NCBI GenBank assembly: GCA_003342895.1 | Contig: PTFA01000035.1 | Span: 62,001 to 126,000 of the forward strand | Direction of reading: 5' to 3' | DNA: 64,000 nucleotides | Source of the DNA: Casuarius casuarius | Taxonomy: Eukaryota > Chordata > Aves > Casuariiformes > Casuariidae | Translations under genes and position numbers: made by a program | Shown: positions 47,586 to 60,062 of the stretch, piece after piece | Layout: each line of letters opens with the position of its first letter | Position numbering within the stretch: position 1 is the first letter of the stretch | Notes under the pieces: generated by a model | The model's input: the letters and a program-made list of their open reading frames with translations, nothing else | Database searches by the model: none | What the model was told of the DNA's origin: nothing

Positions 47586-50500
47586 GCTGTGCAATTTACC
47601 TGAGCTGGTAAATTTGACCTTAAATTTGAAAAAGAATGTGTGCCACTGGTCAGACTGCTCTGCAAAACTGACAGGGACTAGCGCGCATTAAGGAGTGCCT
47701 CTTGTATCATCCTCTTGTCTAACGGAGGAGACTGAATCAGCTGATCAATCAAATATTCACAGAACAACACTAACTGCTGATTTAATGTCGTTTGATGTTC
47801 AAGACTTTGCTGCATCAGATATTATCCCAGACCTTTGTAACCCAGATCACAAAAAGACATGCAAGGAAAAGAAATCCTGAAAACTTCACAATTTCAGTGA
47901 CTGAATACTAACTTATTTCCTTCACAGCAGGCTAAGGTTTTTATGATACAATCTCAAAACAACAATAATTACTCTTGGATAGGATGATGTTTGTAATATA
48001 ATGTCTCAACCCAGGGTAATCATAACAAAGCACTGATAACATTTTTCTTGGTCATAAATGTAATTATTGTCTTAAAACACATCACAATAAAGCGTAAAAA
48101 AATCAAAAGGGAATTCATCCAGTGACATACATTAACTCTCAAGTATTTCATAGTTTTACTTCGGTGATCAAAATTACATTGTCCCAAATCAACCACTTTC
48201 TCTGGAAAAATACTGACTTTTTGCAGGAAGCATAAGCTTTAATGAAGGGTTGAACTTAACAAAACCTGGGTAGGGACTGCTGCAAAAAGCCATATTATGT
48301 ATTTGCAGATAGGTACTGAAGGTTTGAGAAGTCTTGTAATAAGAAGTTTTCAAGTCCTCCTCTTAGTTTTTTAACATCTGTCAAATTCATTATGCCCAAC
48401 CCTACCTGAAATGCAGCAGTAAATGAAAAAAAGTTATGTAGATTGTGCTGCTGAATATTGATACTACTAAAACAGATTAAATTGAAATTTCAGCCATACA
48501 TGTAAACAGTTTGATGAATTGACTATTTTAAAAGAACTGCTAAAGAGGAAGTTGGCGCTTATGGTAACTGAATTGTACATATGATGACAGGAGAAACATA
48601 CGCTTGAGAAAAAATACACAGTACCGCATAAGAAAAGCCATTTTGCTTGTGTGTCCCTTTAAATAGTGTGCTGCATCTTAGTTTTATTTCAGTTGTCTCT
48701 TCCTTCCAGCCAAGACACCTGAGTCTAGTGAAAGTGTTCATGTTATTTGGTTACCAGAAACGCTGGTCTGAGACTACAGTTCCTGCTGAGGGAAGAGGAG
48801 CAGAGGTTGTGAGGGATTGGTATGTCAGGTAGATATTCTAGCAAAGTAGTCTGCTTAACCAAGTGTAAACTTTGGAATCTGAACAAGGTTTTAAGCACAA
48901 AATGCCAGGTTAAAGCAATACACTGGTCTCAGCTTTGGAGATGCCATTTCCCCTTCTGAATCTTAGCTCCTGCAGTGCTCCACTGACTACCAAATAGATG
49001 CATACAACAAAGAGCCCAGATAAACAGTTATTATTTTGTTAGATTTATCCCACTAAACAGTCACATGGGGAAGCCACATCCCTTTATTAGCTGAAATAAA
49101 CCAATTTTTTTCTTCTTCTCAAGCTTAGCACAGAACATTAGTAAGACCGGCTTCAGCCTGTCACCTGTATTTACATTTACATCACAAACTGTAGAAAGGA
49201 TTGTTCTGAAAAAAAGCCCTCTAAGAACCATACCACAAACCTGCTTTGTATACCTTATCTACATAGCTATTTGTTTTTCAAAGATATTTAGTAATTACAT
49301 TAAAAATCAGATCCTTATTGGTTACGCTACTCACTTATTTACATTTCAATCAAATGGCAACAGTGCTGCTGTGTTATTGAAGCTTACCTTTGCACTTTGT
49401 TACTAACAACGAAATAATTTTAGTAAGCAACCCAAGTGTTCTAACAAGAAAACAAGCCTGCTTTTCTTTTTGACTTACAAGTGGAATCTCACTACGTAAC
49501 CTTTCTGGATAAGGGCATACCTTCCGTACCTCAACATGCACAGTTATGTTAAGTACAGGTCTCTTTCCTTCTTGCACTTTTATAACACAAATTCCCTGTA
49601 TAATAAATATAATTCAGGCTTCCTAAGGCTAGATTTTATCAAATAAGCCACACTGAAAAGGGTTTCTGGCTACCGTATGAAAACACCTCCATTTCATTCC
49701 CTTTGCTTTCTACCACACAGGACAGAAACAGGCAAAGTTTTAAACAACAGAGAGAAGAGCAAGCCCCTGTCTTCACTGAGGCTTTTCCACCAGTAGGAGT
49801 GAAGACAAATATGATGTAGTTCAAAATTTATGTTTTCCTTAACAGCAAAGGAAGTTTTAGACAATCCTTCCTCCAAAGTGGGTCTTCAGATTCCCAGACC
49901 AGTTGGGCACATCAGATGTGTCAAAGAAATCATCTCTAAAGTAAATCTGTAAATTGGACCAGTGGAATGATCGGAGGTTGAAACAAAACAGGCTGGCTGG
50001 TTTGTACTCTTAAGCTGGATCATAGCGATGACCTGGCTTGAAATATGAACTCAGAAATGCTTGTATCAGTGCATCTGAGCAGAAGAAAAAATGCAGCACG
50101 ACAGCAGAACCAACGTCAGGCGGGGTGCACATGCTTCTCATACTGTCTTTCCTGCCAAAGTGTTCGGTTCAATTACGCTTTACGTGTGTGTACACCCCTT
50201 GGATCAGCAGGGTCACCCTGCCAAAGGGCACGGGAAGCTCTCCTGCAGTCCACACTGGGAACGAACATTTTTAAACTGACATGGGTATCCTCTAACACGG
50301 CATTGTGTAGGTTGCAGTCATCTATGTTCAGGAACATGTTTACATATTACTAGGAAATTTTAGGCTACAGTTCTTCCATAATTTCGACCCCTGGGCTGAC
50401 AGAGACCAATAAATAAATAAATAAATAAAAAGTGCTAATTTGCAAGCCAAATATGCATGAAATGCTTTGACTTTAAGACTGTATTTTCAGTAAGGCATGA

Positions 50501-53490
50501 TACAATGGATTCAATAGGCGAAAATGAGAGAAGCGGAGAAACAGAAGCTCAGTTAATAGACTGTAAAGGACAAAGTTTGATACTAAATGTTCTAGTTTAA
50601 ATAGATCTATAATTCAACACCCAGCTTCTTCATTAGGGAAATAAAACAAAACCTTTTGCAAAGAGAAAGGAAACAATCTACCTTTAATAGTACAAGATTT
50701 TTCTCTGCAACATGAATTTGAGATACAACATTTGATTTCTATGCAGAGAAAAAGGAAGAAGTTAGAGCAGTCCAGAAAGAGAATATAAATGTGGTATTAA
50801 AGACTGACAAAGAAATTGCTGTGTATTGGCCCAGTGGAACTGCTATATTTTATCTGTTTTGCACTGAATATCGGAGGAGACTTGGAAAACCTTTTTTATT
50901 TAATTTTAGGGGCAATTAAAGAAGGGAGATATCATTCATTTGACTGCAGGCTGCTCATTACCGTCTGGCATGTAGGGGAAGAGCATATTTTAAATGTTAA
51001 GATCAGATTATTTATAAGTTTCGCTTTTAATTTCAGTGGCACAGAGGGAAATGTAACACAGTTAATGGAAGAAACACCTTCTGTGCCCAGCCAGTTTCCA
51101 TATTTTAATAGGTCAATATCTGAACACAGCAGTGTTTTGGCTTTTGTTGAGATATAAAGTCATAAAAGGATTTAGACTATATCCCCAAACCATATTTTTA
51201 ACCATAGACATTGTTAACCAAATACATTAACTTATATACCGTTCCCTCAGACATCAGTGGCAGTAGTGGCTTTTTGTAAAAGTTCTTGCAAGTTCCCAGC
51301 AGAAACTCCATCATTCAACTCATTTAAAAGCCAGACTGAACAAACCTCCAGAGAACACAGTGTAAGAGGAAATGAACTTCCATTTGAAAAGGAATAGACA
51401 AGATTACCCAAAAATAAGAATTTCGCTCTGCCTGGTCCTAATCCAATAAGACAACTCATTCCCAACTGATCAAGACATTTAAATAGAGGCCTGAATTAAA
51501 TTCTGTTCATTAGATTACATGGAAGGTATATGAATACGTCAAGTCAGCAACACTATGCACCAAGGTTTCTATGCTTTTGTAGGACTACAGCCCAATTTTT
51601 CTCTCTGAAAATAACTTCTGTAAAATATGGGCCATTCTAAGAAACTTTGAGTGGTTTTTATTCTTTTAGATGGAACTGGACAACTTTGTGGATGGGATGT
51701 ATGGGGGAAGGTAGGAGAAAGCAGCTGAGAAAAAGTGACACAGAATAATAAAGGTATTTTAAAGGTCAACTAAATAAAATCTACATTACAGTTAAGGCCA
51801 AAAAAAAGTTCTCCAGTTTATCTGCTTACTGGAGCCTTCTAATGATTTCATAATGAATGGCAAGCTCTTTGCAATCACTCTTTATTTAACACAGGAACAC
51901 AACTGTTAAATTCCTCCAAAAACATGCGTTAGTTCTCAGGGTAATCTTAAAAAGGTTTTTTGTGCACTTCAGTCAGAGTGACTGGACACAAATGAACCTC
52001 ACCATTAGGCCTGTTTCCTGAGCAGATGAGTGTGCAAACATTGCTGGCGAGATTGCTTACGCATGCAAATTTAAAATCTATTTTCCTTGCATCCTCATGC
52101 ATATGACTTTGAAATTCACTTTTTGTAAACACTCATGCCAATAAAATTCAGTCACATAAATATCTATGGAAAGCAAACATAAAGGAAGCATAATCATAGC
52201 AAAAATGATATCATTTAAAAACATGAAAGGTTGCCCAGCTCTGCTGCTTACCAGAAACCTTAATGATCCACGTTCTCTCAGAATTCATGTCCTTATAGAA
52301 AAACTCGACAAATTTTCAGTGGGTTATTCACTGTTCCTAAAAATGATACTGTATCATTAATTCAGCGAGTAAGTCTTTTCCTCCATCAGTCTTAATGCTG
52401 TTAACACTATGCTTCTAATGCATAGACACAAACTGTCTGTTTATTTTTTCCTCCCTACAGTTTCCTTTGGTAATTTATATTCCTCAAGCACCTTTTAAAC
52501 TTGATATCACACTGCTCCTCAGAAAATCTATAACGTTCATTATTGTGTCATTGCAATTGATATGCACACATTCTGCATATAGCCAGCAGTAAATTTCTGC
52601 ATCTAAGGCTCTTCTCAGGGAATCTGTATATTTCTCAACAGACATATTTAGGACCCAATTTTTTCATAGGCAAGACTATAGGCCCCAGAGTATAGTATAT
52701 GCAATTTTATACCTATTTTGTATGTAGAAGTATGAAATGGAGATTTATGCATATAGGCAGAGACTTCCAGTCTAGCTATTCATGAATAAAATGCACACAT
52801 CCACAAATGAATATGCAAATCCTGGCTCTCTTGATGCTGATGGCAGAATTTCTATTGATTCCCACAAGGCCTAGTTTTCACCAACGTTTACTGAACAGTA
52901 GACTACATTTATGTTAGCTCAAATGACAGAGGAGATACCTAATTCTTTAAAACCTTATTATCTGTGAGGTAACTATGGCAGCCTTCCGACTGCAAGTTTG
53001 AAAAGTTCTCTTTTTACAGCCCTGTTAAAAGCCTCTGGAGCCTAAGTGTATTTGCAGCTCAGCATTCTTTCGGCTTCCAGTAAATAAAAATGTACACATT
53101 TAGTTGCTCGTCAGTGTTCAGGATAACTTGAAAAGAAAGTCAACTCCTAATTTATCCCAAAGAGCAAATAGCTATATGGACTCTCCTTTCCCAGTACTAA
53201 TTTTATATGGGTGTTATTCCACTGGTAGTGGAGGAGTAACTAATGATTAATGTTTGCTTAAGTCGCATTAGATTTGGGCCAAATTATTCCCACAGACATG
53301 TACTTTGCTTCTTTGGTCACCAAGTAAGCAGCCAGAACAATAAATCTAAATCCTGATATTGCTCACAGGAAAGTTTAAAGTCAGGGCCAGATATATTCTG
53401 TAATTCTGACCTCCTGTTCTCTCAGGATTAAAGATCTTTCAACAGTTTAATGAGTGATATTGAGCTCAGACCATTAAGATTGGCTCCATA
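47586..53490. other. Unique AT-rich sequence, no gene supported
   Basis: A slightly G+C-richer part lies at about 50.08-50.26 kb, with short overlapping frames. At 51037 a good acceptor-like tttaatttcag precedes a short open stretch that ends in a donor-like AG|GTCAAT at 51111, but the implied 75-base exon has no recognisable content. No RNA genes or strong repeats were seen apart from the microsatellite at 50.4 kb. Confidence 0.5.
50409..50430. repeat. (AATA)5 microsatellite
   Basis: Five uninterrupted AATA units followed by a short A run. Confidence 0.92.
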
Positions 53491-53895
53491 TTACAAGTTT
53501 TCTATGTTCTGGGGACATTCAAGAAGTATAGGCCTTTTTCTAACACTGAATAATAATACTGTCTTTGGGGCAATATTAGCAATACGTTTTCCTGTCCCTG
53601 GTATATGAGTTCCTGCGTCGCCTATTGCTTTTATCTTTGATGCCTCTACTTTTGTACTGTTTACAGTGCCAGACCTTGCTCCAAAATGATACTTGCCTGA
53701 AGTCAAGTTTAAATGATAACATTCCTCATTCACGGTCAGAAACAGGCCTTTTGGTGGATGTTCTTTCTGTATTATACTAACATCAAGTTCTTCAAATTCA
53801 CTTTCTTTAGCTTGCAGTGTACTCTTCTGCATTGATCTCTGACCCACAATACTCTGCAGAAATATCAGTTTTTCCTTCCACTTTTTCAAATATCC
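53491..53895 (-). CDS. Candidate terminal exon, unidentified protein
   Basis: On the minus strand an acceptor-like tttgcactctttcag is followed directly by an open stretch of about 134 codons to a TAA at 53491. The open frame begins only 13 codons further upstream (53934), so most of it lies within the would-be exon. The translation starts GYLKKWKEKLIFLQSIVGQ, with a basic helical look, and continues through EELDVSIIQKEHPPKGLFL, a Gly/Thr-rich GARSGTVNSTKVEASK, GTHIPGTGKRIANIAP and ends in PQNIENL. The composition resembles a soluble protein. No weak or strong polyadenylation AATAAA was seen shortly downstream. Frames of this length are borderline for chance in a window this size; the placement of the splice site raises the odds. 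The family was not recognised. Confidence 0.35.
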   Translation of the reverse strand, partial: GYLKKWKEKLIFLQSIVGQRSMQKSTLQAKESEFEELDVSIIQKEHPPKGLFLTVNEECYHLNLTSGKYHFGARSGTVNSTKVEASKIKAIGDAGTHIPGTGKRIANIAPKTVLLFSVRKRPILLECPQNIENL

Positions 53896-55208
53896 CTGAA
53901 AGAGTGCAAACATTTGAAGAGCGTTACTGAACATTCACCTAATCTAATTACTTTATCAGAGCTGTGTGCATTAATCTGATTCACTGCTGTATCATCTTTC
54001 ATTTCTTTTTAAGAATGTGAAACTCATTCCTGCACAAACACTTTACTCCAAACATAAACTGAATATAAGCCTATAAAGCATGTACCGGGGAAAGAGTGAT
54101 GTCTTCTTTTCATCTGTAAGCAATGTCTGGAGTATAAAAGCATCCTGGTAAAAGCAATACCCCCCCCTCTTCCTGCCCTTTCTATTATTTGAGTTAACGC
54201 CAAGCTTTCTGATGACCACATTAACTATTTTTATTCATTCTACGGGATGAGAACCAGGAGCTGCTTTAAAATAAAGGAATGCAGAGAAAAGAACAGAAGA
54301 GATTCACAAAGCTGAGAGATGGGTAAAGAAAGGAAAACATGAAAAGAAACAATGCAGAAACTGTGTCGATGAGCATGTTTTCCATTCAAATGTCACTGAA
54401 TGTGACAATCAAATGACACCATTCAGTCATCACATAAAACCTGCCTCCCTCACCTCCCACCAGTATTAGTGCAAAGCACAACTCTGAATCAAAATAGCCT
54501 CTGCTTTAATGGTCCACCGGCCCTAATTAAAAATGGTAGTTAAACTTTTGCATATATAAGGAAATTACTTTAACTTTATGAACCATTCCGCACACTCTGG
54601 TCAATACCTTTCTTCCTTTGCTTCTTCAATTCTCCTTTCTTGTCCATTCCTAGCCCTCATCCAGAGGTCAGCCTCTCCTTTAGCATCTCCTTGGAGTTCC
54701 AGAAATTCTTCTACTCTTTATTAGCAAATCCAAAAGATTCCCAAAGCCCCAGGTTTTTCTTTTCATCCTTATTCTAGTACGTATTGATTGAGCATTTCTG
54801 TATTTTCTCCTTCTCTGTGAAAGATCTGTAATTTTTACATGCCATTTCCTCTTGAGAGGCAACGTTCTTAAGACTTGTTCATTATATTCAATTTTTGACA
54901 TTGCTTTATCAACACTCAAAGTTATTGTAAATATTCAGCAGCTTCTCTTCTAGAGCATGTATCAGGGCAAGAGAGATACCTTTATTCTGCCTTACTTTCA
55001 TCTCCATCTATTTCTGCCAAATAAATTTTGAGGGGATGTTTGAAATATCTCATCATTATAAGATAAATGTGTATAAGGTGACTTGTGCAATTTCTCCAAT
55101 TTTTACAGCCAGGGGCTTTAATCAGAGTTCCAAATTTTTCTAACTGTTGGACATGCAGAACTCCAAATTTTATTTCATGAGAAAACACAGAACAATAGAA
55201 AAAACTCT

Positions 55209-55250
55209 GATTTTCAGCATGACTTTCATGATTTAAGATTTTCAGCATGA
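55209..55250. repeat. Short direct repeat, 14 bp at 28-bp spacing
   Basis: GATTTTCAGCATGA occurs at 55209-55222 and again at 55237-55250, with related bases between (atttaa, gactttcatgattt). It looks like a decayed tandem duplication. Confidence 0.75.
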
Positions 55251-58200
55251 TTTTAAGCATTTAATAATCTTCAGATAGAGGCTTTTGATTGACACATCTA
55301 AAGTGATGGCGGCCATTTTCAAATGTTCAAACTCAGGGGTATATGGCCTGTCCCTCAGGCATTTAGGAAAACTTTCCAAGTTCTGAGAGGAGGTCTATCC
55401 TCATTCACTTCAGTGAAGATGTGCTCTGCCTATGGGATATAGAAAAATTAATTTCATTTTCAAAGTTGAAGTCTAGATCTAGTTTTAAAACATCTCAAAA
55501 TTTTGAGTGTTGAATTCAGAAATTTGGTACTGACCTTTGGTTTATCTGTCTCCTAATATAATTTCTTAATCTGCCTCCTCATACTTTGTGAAGTTAACAA
55601 TTCTTAATAACCACATAGCAAATGTTCCTTTCAGCAGAACTTATATGCTTTTATTATAAACAAGATATTTATTTCACAATGCTTTGGGGACGTTTCAGAA
55701 AACAACGCTAAAATCTGATGCCTAATTAAATACTCAGTGACTACCTTTGTAGGTAGTATGAACACTCTAGTGTTTACCATCATATTATTACAGGCTGTAG
55801 GAAGTTTTATCTTGGGGATTGTTTCTTTTGGTCTTCTGGAAAGTAGCTTCAGCTGGTCTTACATGCAACATCACCCACAGAGGTCACCTTTTATTTCTTT
55901 TCCTCCACCTTCCCCTTCTTCAACTATTTCCTGATCTTCTAAACACTATCCCTTCCTGCTACGTTCTCTGCTATTGCTGTGCTACTTTCTGAATTTCTTC
56001 TGATAAACTGCAAACCACAAGATCAATGCTCCCTGTATTTTTTCATCAATCTTCAGCCCTCTGGATACCACACATTAGCTAGAAAACAGACAAACAAAGC
56101 AAACAAAGTAAAAACACTATGCTAAGGTGAAGAGCAAGTTTTAAATGGTTTAGGGCTATTCACCTAAAATTTAATTTCAGTAAATATCAATACCATGTCT
56201 GACATGGTCAGTACAAACATGGCACACTCACAGTTCTGCTTACTTGAGATCATCCTTGATATGTCTCATGGGGAGAGAAATGAGTACATTCAACTATTTT
56301 GAAATATTGAGTTGGTTTTGGAAACCATCACATGTAGTGACTAAGGATGGAATTTTCCCCCACAGGAGACTTAAGGGTCAGTCCTCAGTGAGAGTCCACG
56401 GAAATAGGTCTCCATCACACTAAGTTATTTTAGAAAAACCTGTATGAAGCCAGGATTATTTTAAACCTGGTTAAAATCAGCCAAGAATATTAGATCAATG
56501 TAACAAATTCTTCAACAGCCTTCTTTCTGTACCAGTTCATCATTTTACCAGGTTGCATTTAAATTCCATAACCAATACTTTCATGAACTAGTTTCACCTC
56601 ATGAACGGGCAGTTTCTGCTGACAAAAAATAGAAGTCAAAACACTGACAGCTGGTAAACAAATTTTGGTCTCAGTAAGGGATTCTGGTCACATTCAGATG
56701 GGGATAGTAACTACTAAACGAGTATATTTGATTTATATTTTTTATGTATACCTTTGCAGTAAACGATTCACATTGTAATACCCTATTGTTTCCCAAGCCT
56801 GACTGAACATACCGCATTTATTGTAAAATACTCGGTCAGAGAAGACAGATGGATTATCCAACTCCTCTCCCTTTCATTCTGGCAGTTTTGGGTTCTTCAC
56901 AAGAGACAATTAATAAAGAGATATTCAGGAGAATGTAAAGTAAGAATACGTAAAAGACAACCTGTGTGTGACATACATCACTGGGTTACAGTCTGAATCT
57001 TTCCCCAGTGCTTTGAATTTTTCAGGCAGATTCTTTTGCATTCAATAAAACATGTTCACTTCATTGATGAGTTCTCTTACCACCAGGGACAAAGAAAGAG
57101 AGCTATGTTCCACCAAACCAAAGAGAACAGGAAAAGAGAGGTCATGCGCTCTTAAGACATCCATTATTTTAATTGCCACCTGTTTTCTTTCATCTCCCTC
57201 TCCCTTTTTCTTTCTGTAGAATGTTACCACCCACTAATGTGATGCCTGAAATTGGTCAGCAAACTCCTTGGGGCAGGAATATACTATGAACATTACCATG
57301 GGATTTAAGTAGAATACAGAATAACAGTGTTTCCATTAGAACTGGATGAGTAATAGACTTACTATATTTATTATTTATTTTTCTTAGCTATTTGAATTGA
57401 TTATAAAATGAGATTTTTACTTCCTTCATCCTCAGAGTTTGCTACATTCTGAGAATTTATTTAAAGGGGGAGAAGCAAGAAGCAAGACTACTTTTTCCAT
57501 GATTCTGTATTGTTATTTCCCATATTTTTCTAGATAGCTTCATTTTGAAATGAAAAAGGAAGAATTCTTACTTTGAAAATGCTACAATGAAACAATTGGA
57601 TTTCTCCAAATAGATTCCTTTTTCTTCCCTAGACAGAACTACTGGCCAAATCTCATCCAAATTTACAAATCATTTCTGTCATGTTTAAAATATTTTTTTC
57701 AGTAAATAAAAATGCCTGCAAGCAATTAGTCTCAAGGTACAAGCTATGCCCATGATTTTCAAAGAGCGCTTACTGTATTTCTGACCAGAAAAGTCAAAAT
57801 AAATATATTCTTCCAGTTCTTTGTGAATTGGGTCCAAAGCCCACAGCCCTGTGAAATCTACATTCTCTTAGAACATTCACCTCACTTGATTAAGTAAAAA
57901 ACCTTTTTCTAAAAAGTGGGAATTCAGAAATTACTTTATAAACTAAATAGCACAGCACACAAAAAGCTAGATAATTCATTTTTAGAGAATTATTTTGAGG
58001 TCTTTCATACCTCAACATTAATTTTAATCAAACAATTGTGCAGCAGCTCATCGCAGAACTCCAAGACTAAAATGATGAGTTATATCAGAAATATGGGGAA
58101 AACCCTACCATAGATAAATGGACAGTAATACACTGAAATCATCCATTTCTCATATCTTTATCAAATTTGCACACATATTTTCATAGTGAAAATCTGGTTT

Positions 58201-60010
58201 ATTACTTCTTCCCTGTTTCAATAATAAGTTTATTTAGATGAAGATTTATCTCTCAAATCATTTTTGCTGCTGTAGTCTCTCACATAGCTCAAAATACACA
58301 CATATAGCCCATCATAACTTTTACATACAAGTCTTCAGTAAATGTTGGAGGTGGAGAGGGTAAGATCATGGCCGAGACAAAAGATCATTTTTCAAAAAAC
58401 TCATTACCATGTACATTAGAAGAATGCCCTCTAAGTGAGCCTAACTTAAGACAGAATAATAGTTTTAAAAGTGTCTATTAAAAGAGCATTGAAATGCAAC
58501 TGGAAACAGCTTTTAAATATTTTTTTTACTATTCTGTGACCAATGAAAAGTGTTAGACCTGTGCTAATGTTTTACAAACAGTTCAAAAAGCCTAAAGTAC
58601 TGTAAAAATCTCACATAAAGACATTTCTAAACAACAAGATTACATTTCTATACAGCTACAAACAACCTGAGTTTTTTTCTCTATGATCAAACTATTAGAA
58701 GGTGTTAGATGCCTCAGGGAAGTACTGTTTCCTAGTGACTCTCTCCTTAACCTGCTTATCTGTAGAGAAGCATGTTTGCTTACAGCATCATGGAAATGGA
58801 TCTATGGCAAAGGAATCTCCAAAGAAACATTTGAAACCACCTCTGACTGAAGAAGTTGTCTTAAAATTTTTAATGTCATTTGAGTTAACAAATCCCAGAA
58901 AGAACATAAATTTGAAGTCAAATAGCAAAGTATGAAGCAAGTGAGAGTTCCACAATCAAGAGTGGTGCTTGTTTAATAACAGAGACCATAGTCAGAACCG
59001 TGATAAATCTGATCTTAATGCTAAGTTTTGATTTAAATCTCCTTACGCAGCTAAGTCCAATCACTGATCCTGTGCAGAAAGTTCAAAGGTCTCCATAAAC
59101 TTTGCTTTTCACATCTTGAAAGTCTCTTTCCAGCAGAGAACATATTGTACTTTTTATAAAATTCTTGTCTCTTCTCACACACCCAGAATGAGACCCAAGT
59201 AAGTAAATCAACTACCTAATTTGACTCAACTCCTGCAGCAATGAAATATGCAATATCAGTATAGCTAAGCCTGCTGGCATATACACTCTTCTACTTCCCT
59301 ATGAATCACAGTGTGCAGGAAACACCATTCCTTCATATAGACTCTGTATACATTTCCATTTGCTGATTCTGCTGGAAAACAGAGTTTTAAGGCCACTGCC
59401 AAGGATGGACCATACGGCTGTACAGCACCATCTGCGCCCTGCTAAAAGATGGAAAACTTAGTGGTGAGCATTCGCAAACAGCAAAAAGCACACTAGCAAC
59501 AGCCTAGGATTTCTTCTGGGGTTTTTTTGCTCCAAAGCAAATCTAATTTCAGAAACTGAACGCCAGACCCCATTTACCACAACTATTTCCCCAGTTTAAC
59601 AAGGTTAAAATCCCAATAGCTGGCGAGCAGGACACGTGCAATCTGGATACTGGGCAACCTGCCTATGCCACAAGACGATACATCATGACTCTTGTGAAAG
59701 TAGAGGAGGATATGTTGCAGCAGACGACCTAGCTACACTGACACTGGGCCACATACCAATTCCTCCATAACAGCGGCTATCCTGAGAGTTAATCAGGTCC
59801 ATCCCAACAGAAGGAACAACCAGCATTTGCCCCACAGAACAGTTTGTGTGTTACAAAGTACAGTATCCCTAATGTTTCTCCTGGAGCACAAAACTACCCA
59901 CTAATGTAATTTGCTTTATGTAATAAGCTTTCTAGCCCTCTCATCCCTATACAAAATCTAACAGACCTCAAACTGAACTTCTGACAGTGGTCTAGGATGC
60001 TTAAGAACTA

Positions 60011-60062
60011 CATAGAAAATATCATACATATATATACATACATTATATAGAAAATGCCATAC
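60011..60062. repeat. Imperfect direct repeat around an AT/CATA core
   Basis: A catagaaaatatcatac word is followed by a TA/CATA dinucleotide-like core and then tatagaaaatgccatac. The two arms differ at a few positions. Confidence 0.7.

Noticed and set aside
51037..51111. Possible 75-base exon between tttaatttcag and AG|GTCAAT
   Set aside because: Good acceptor but no recognisable content, a weak donor and no neighbouring exons.
54680..54919. Arg/Lys-rich 79-codon frame with a stretch (EQVLRTLPLKRKWHVKIT) faintly like a retrotransposon gag core
   Set aside because: The likeness covers under 20 residues with no downstream motifs, and no other retrotransposon features are nearby.
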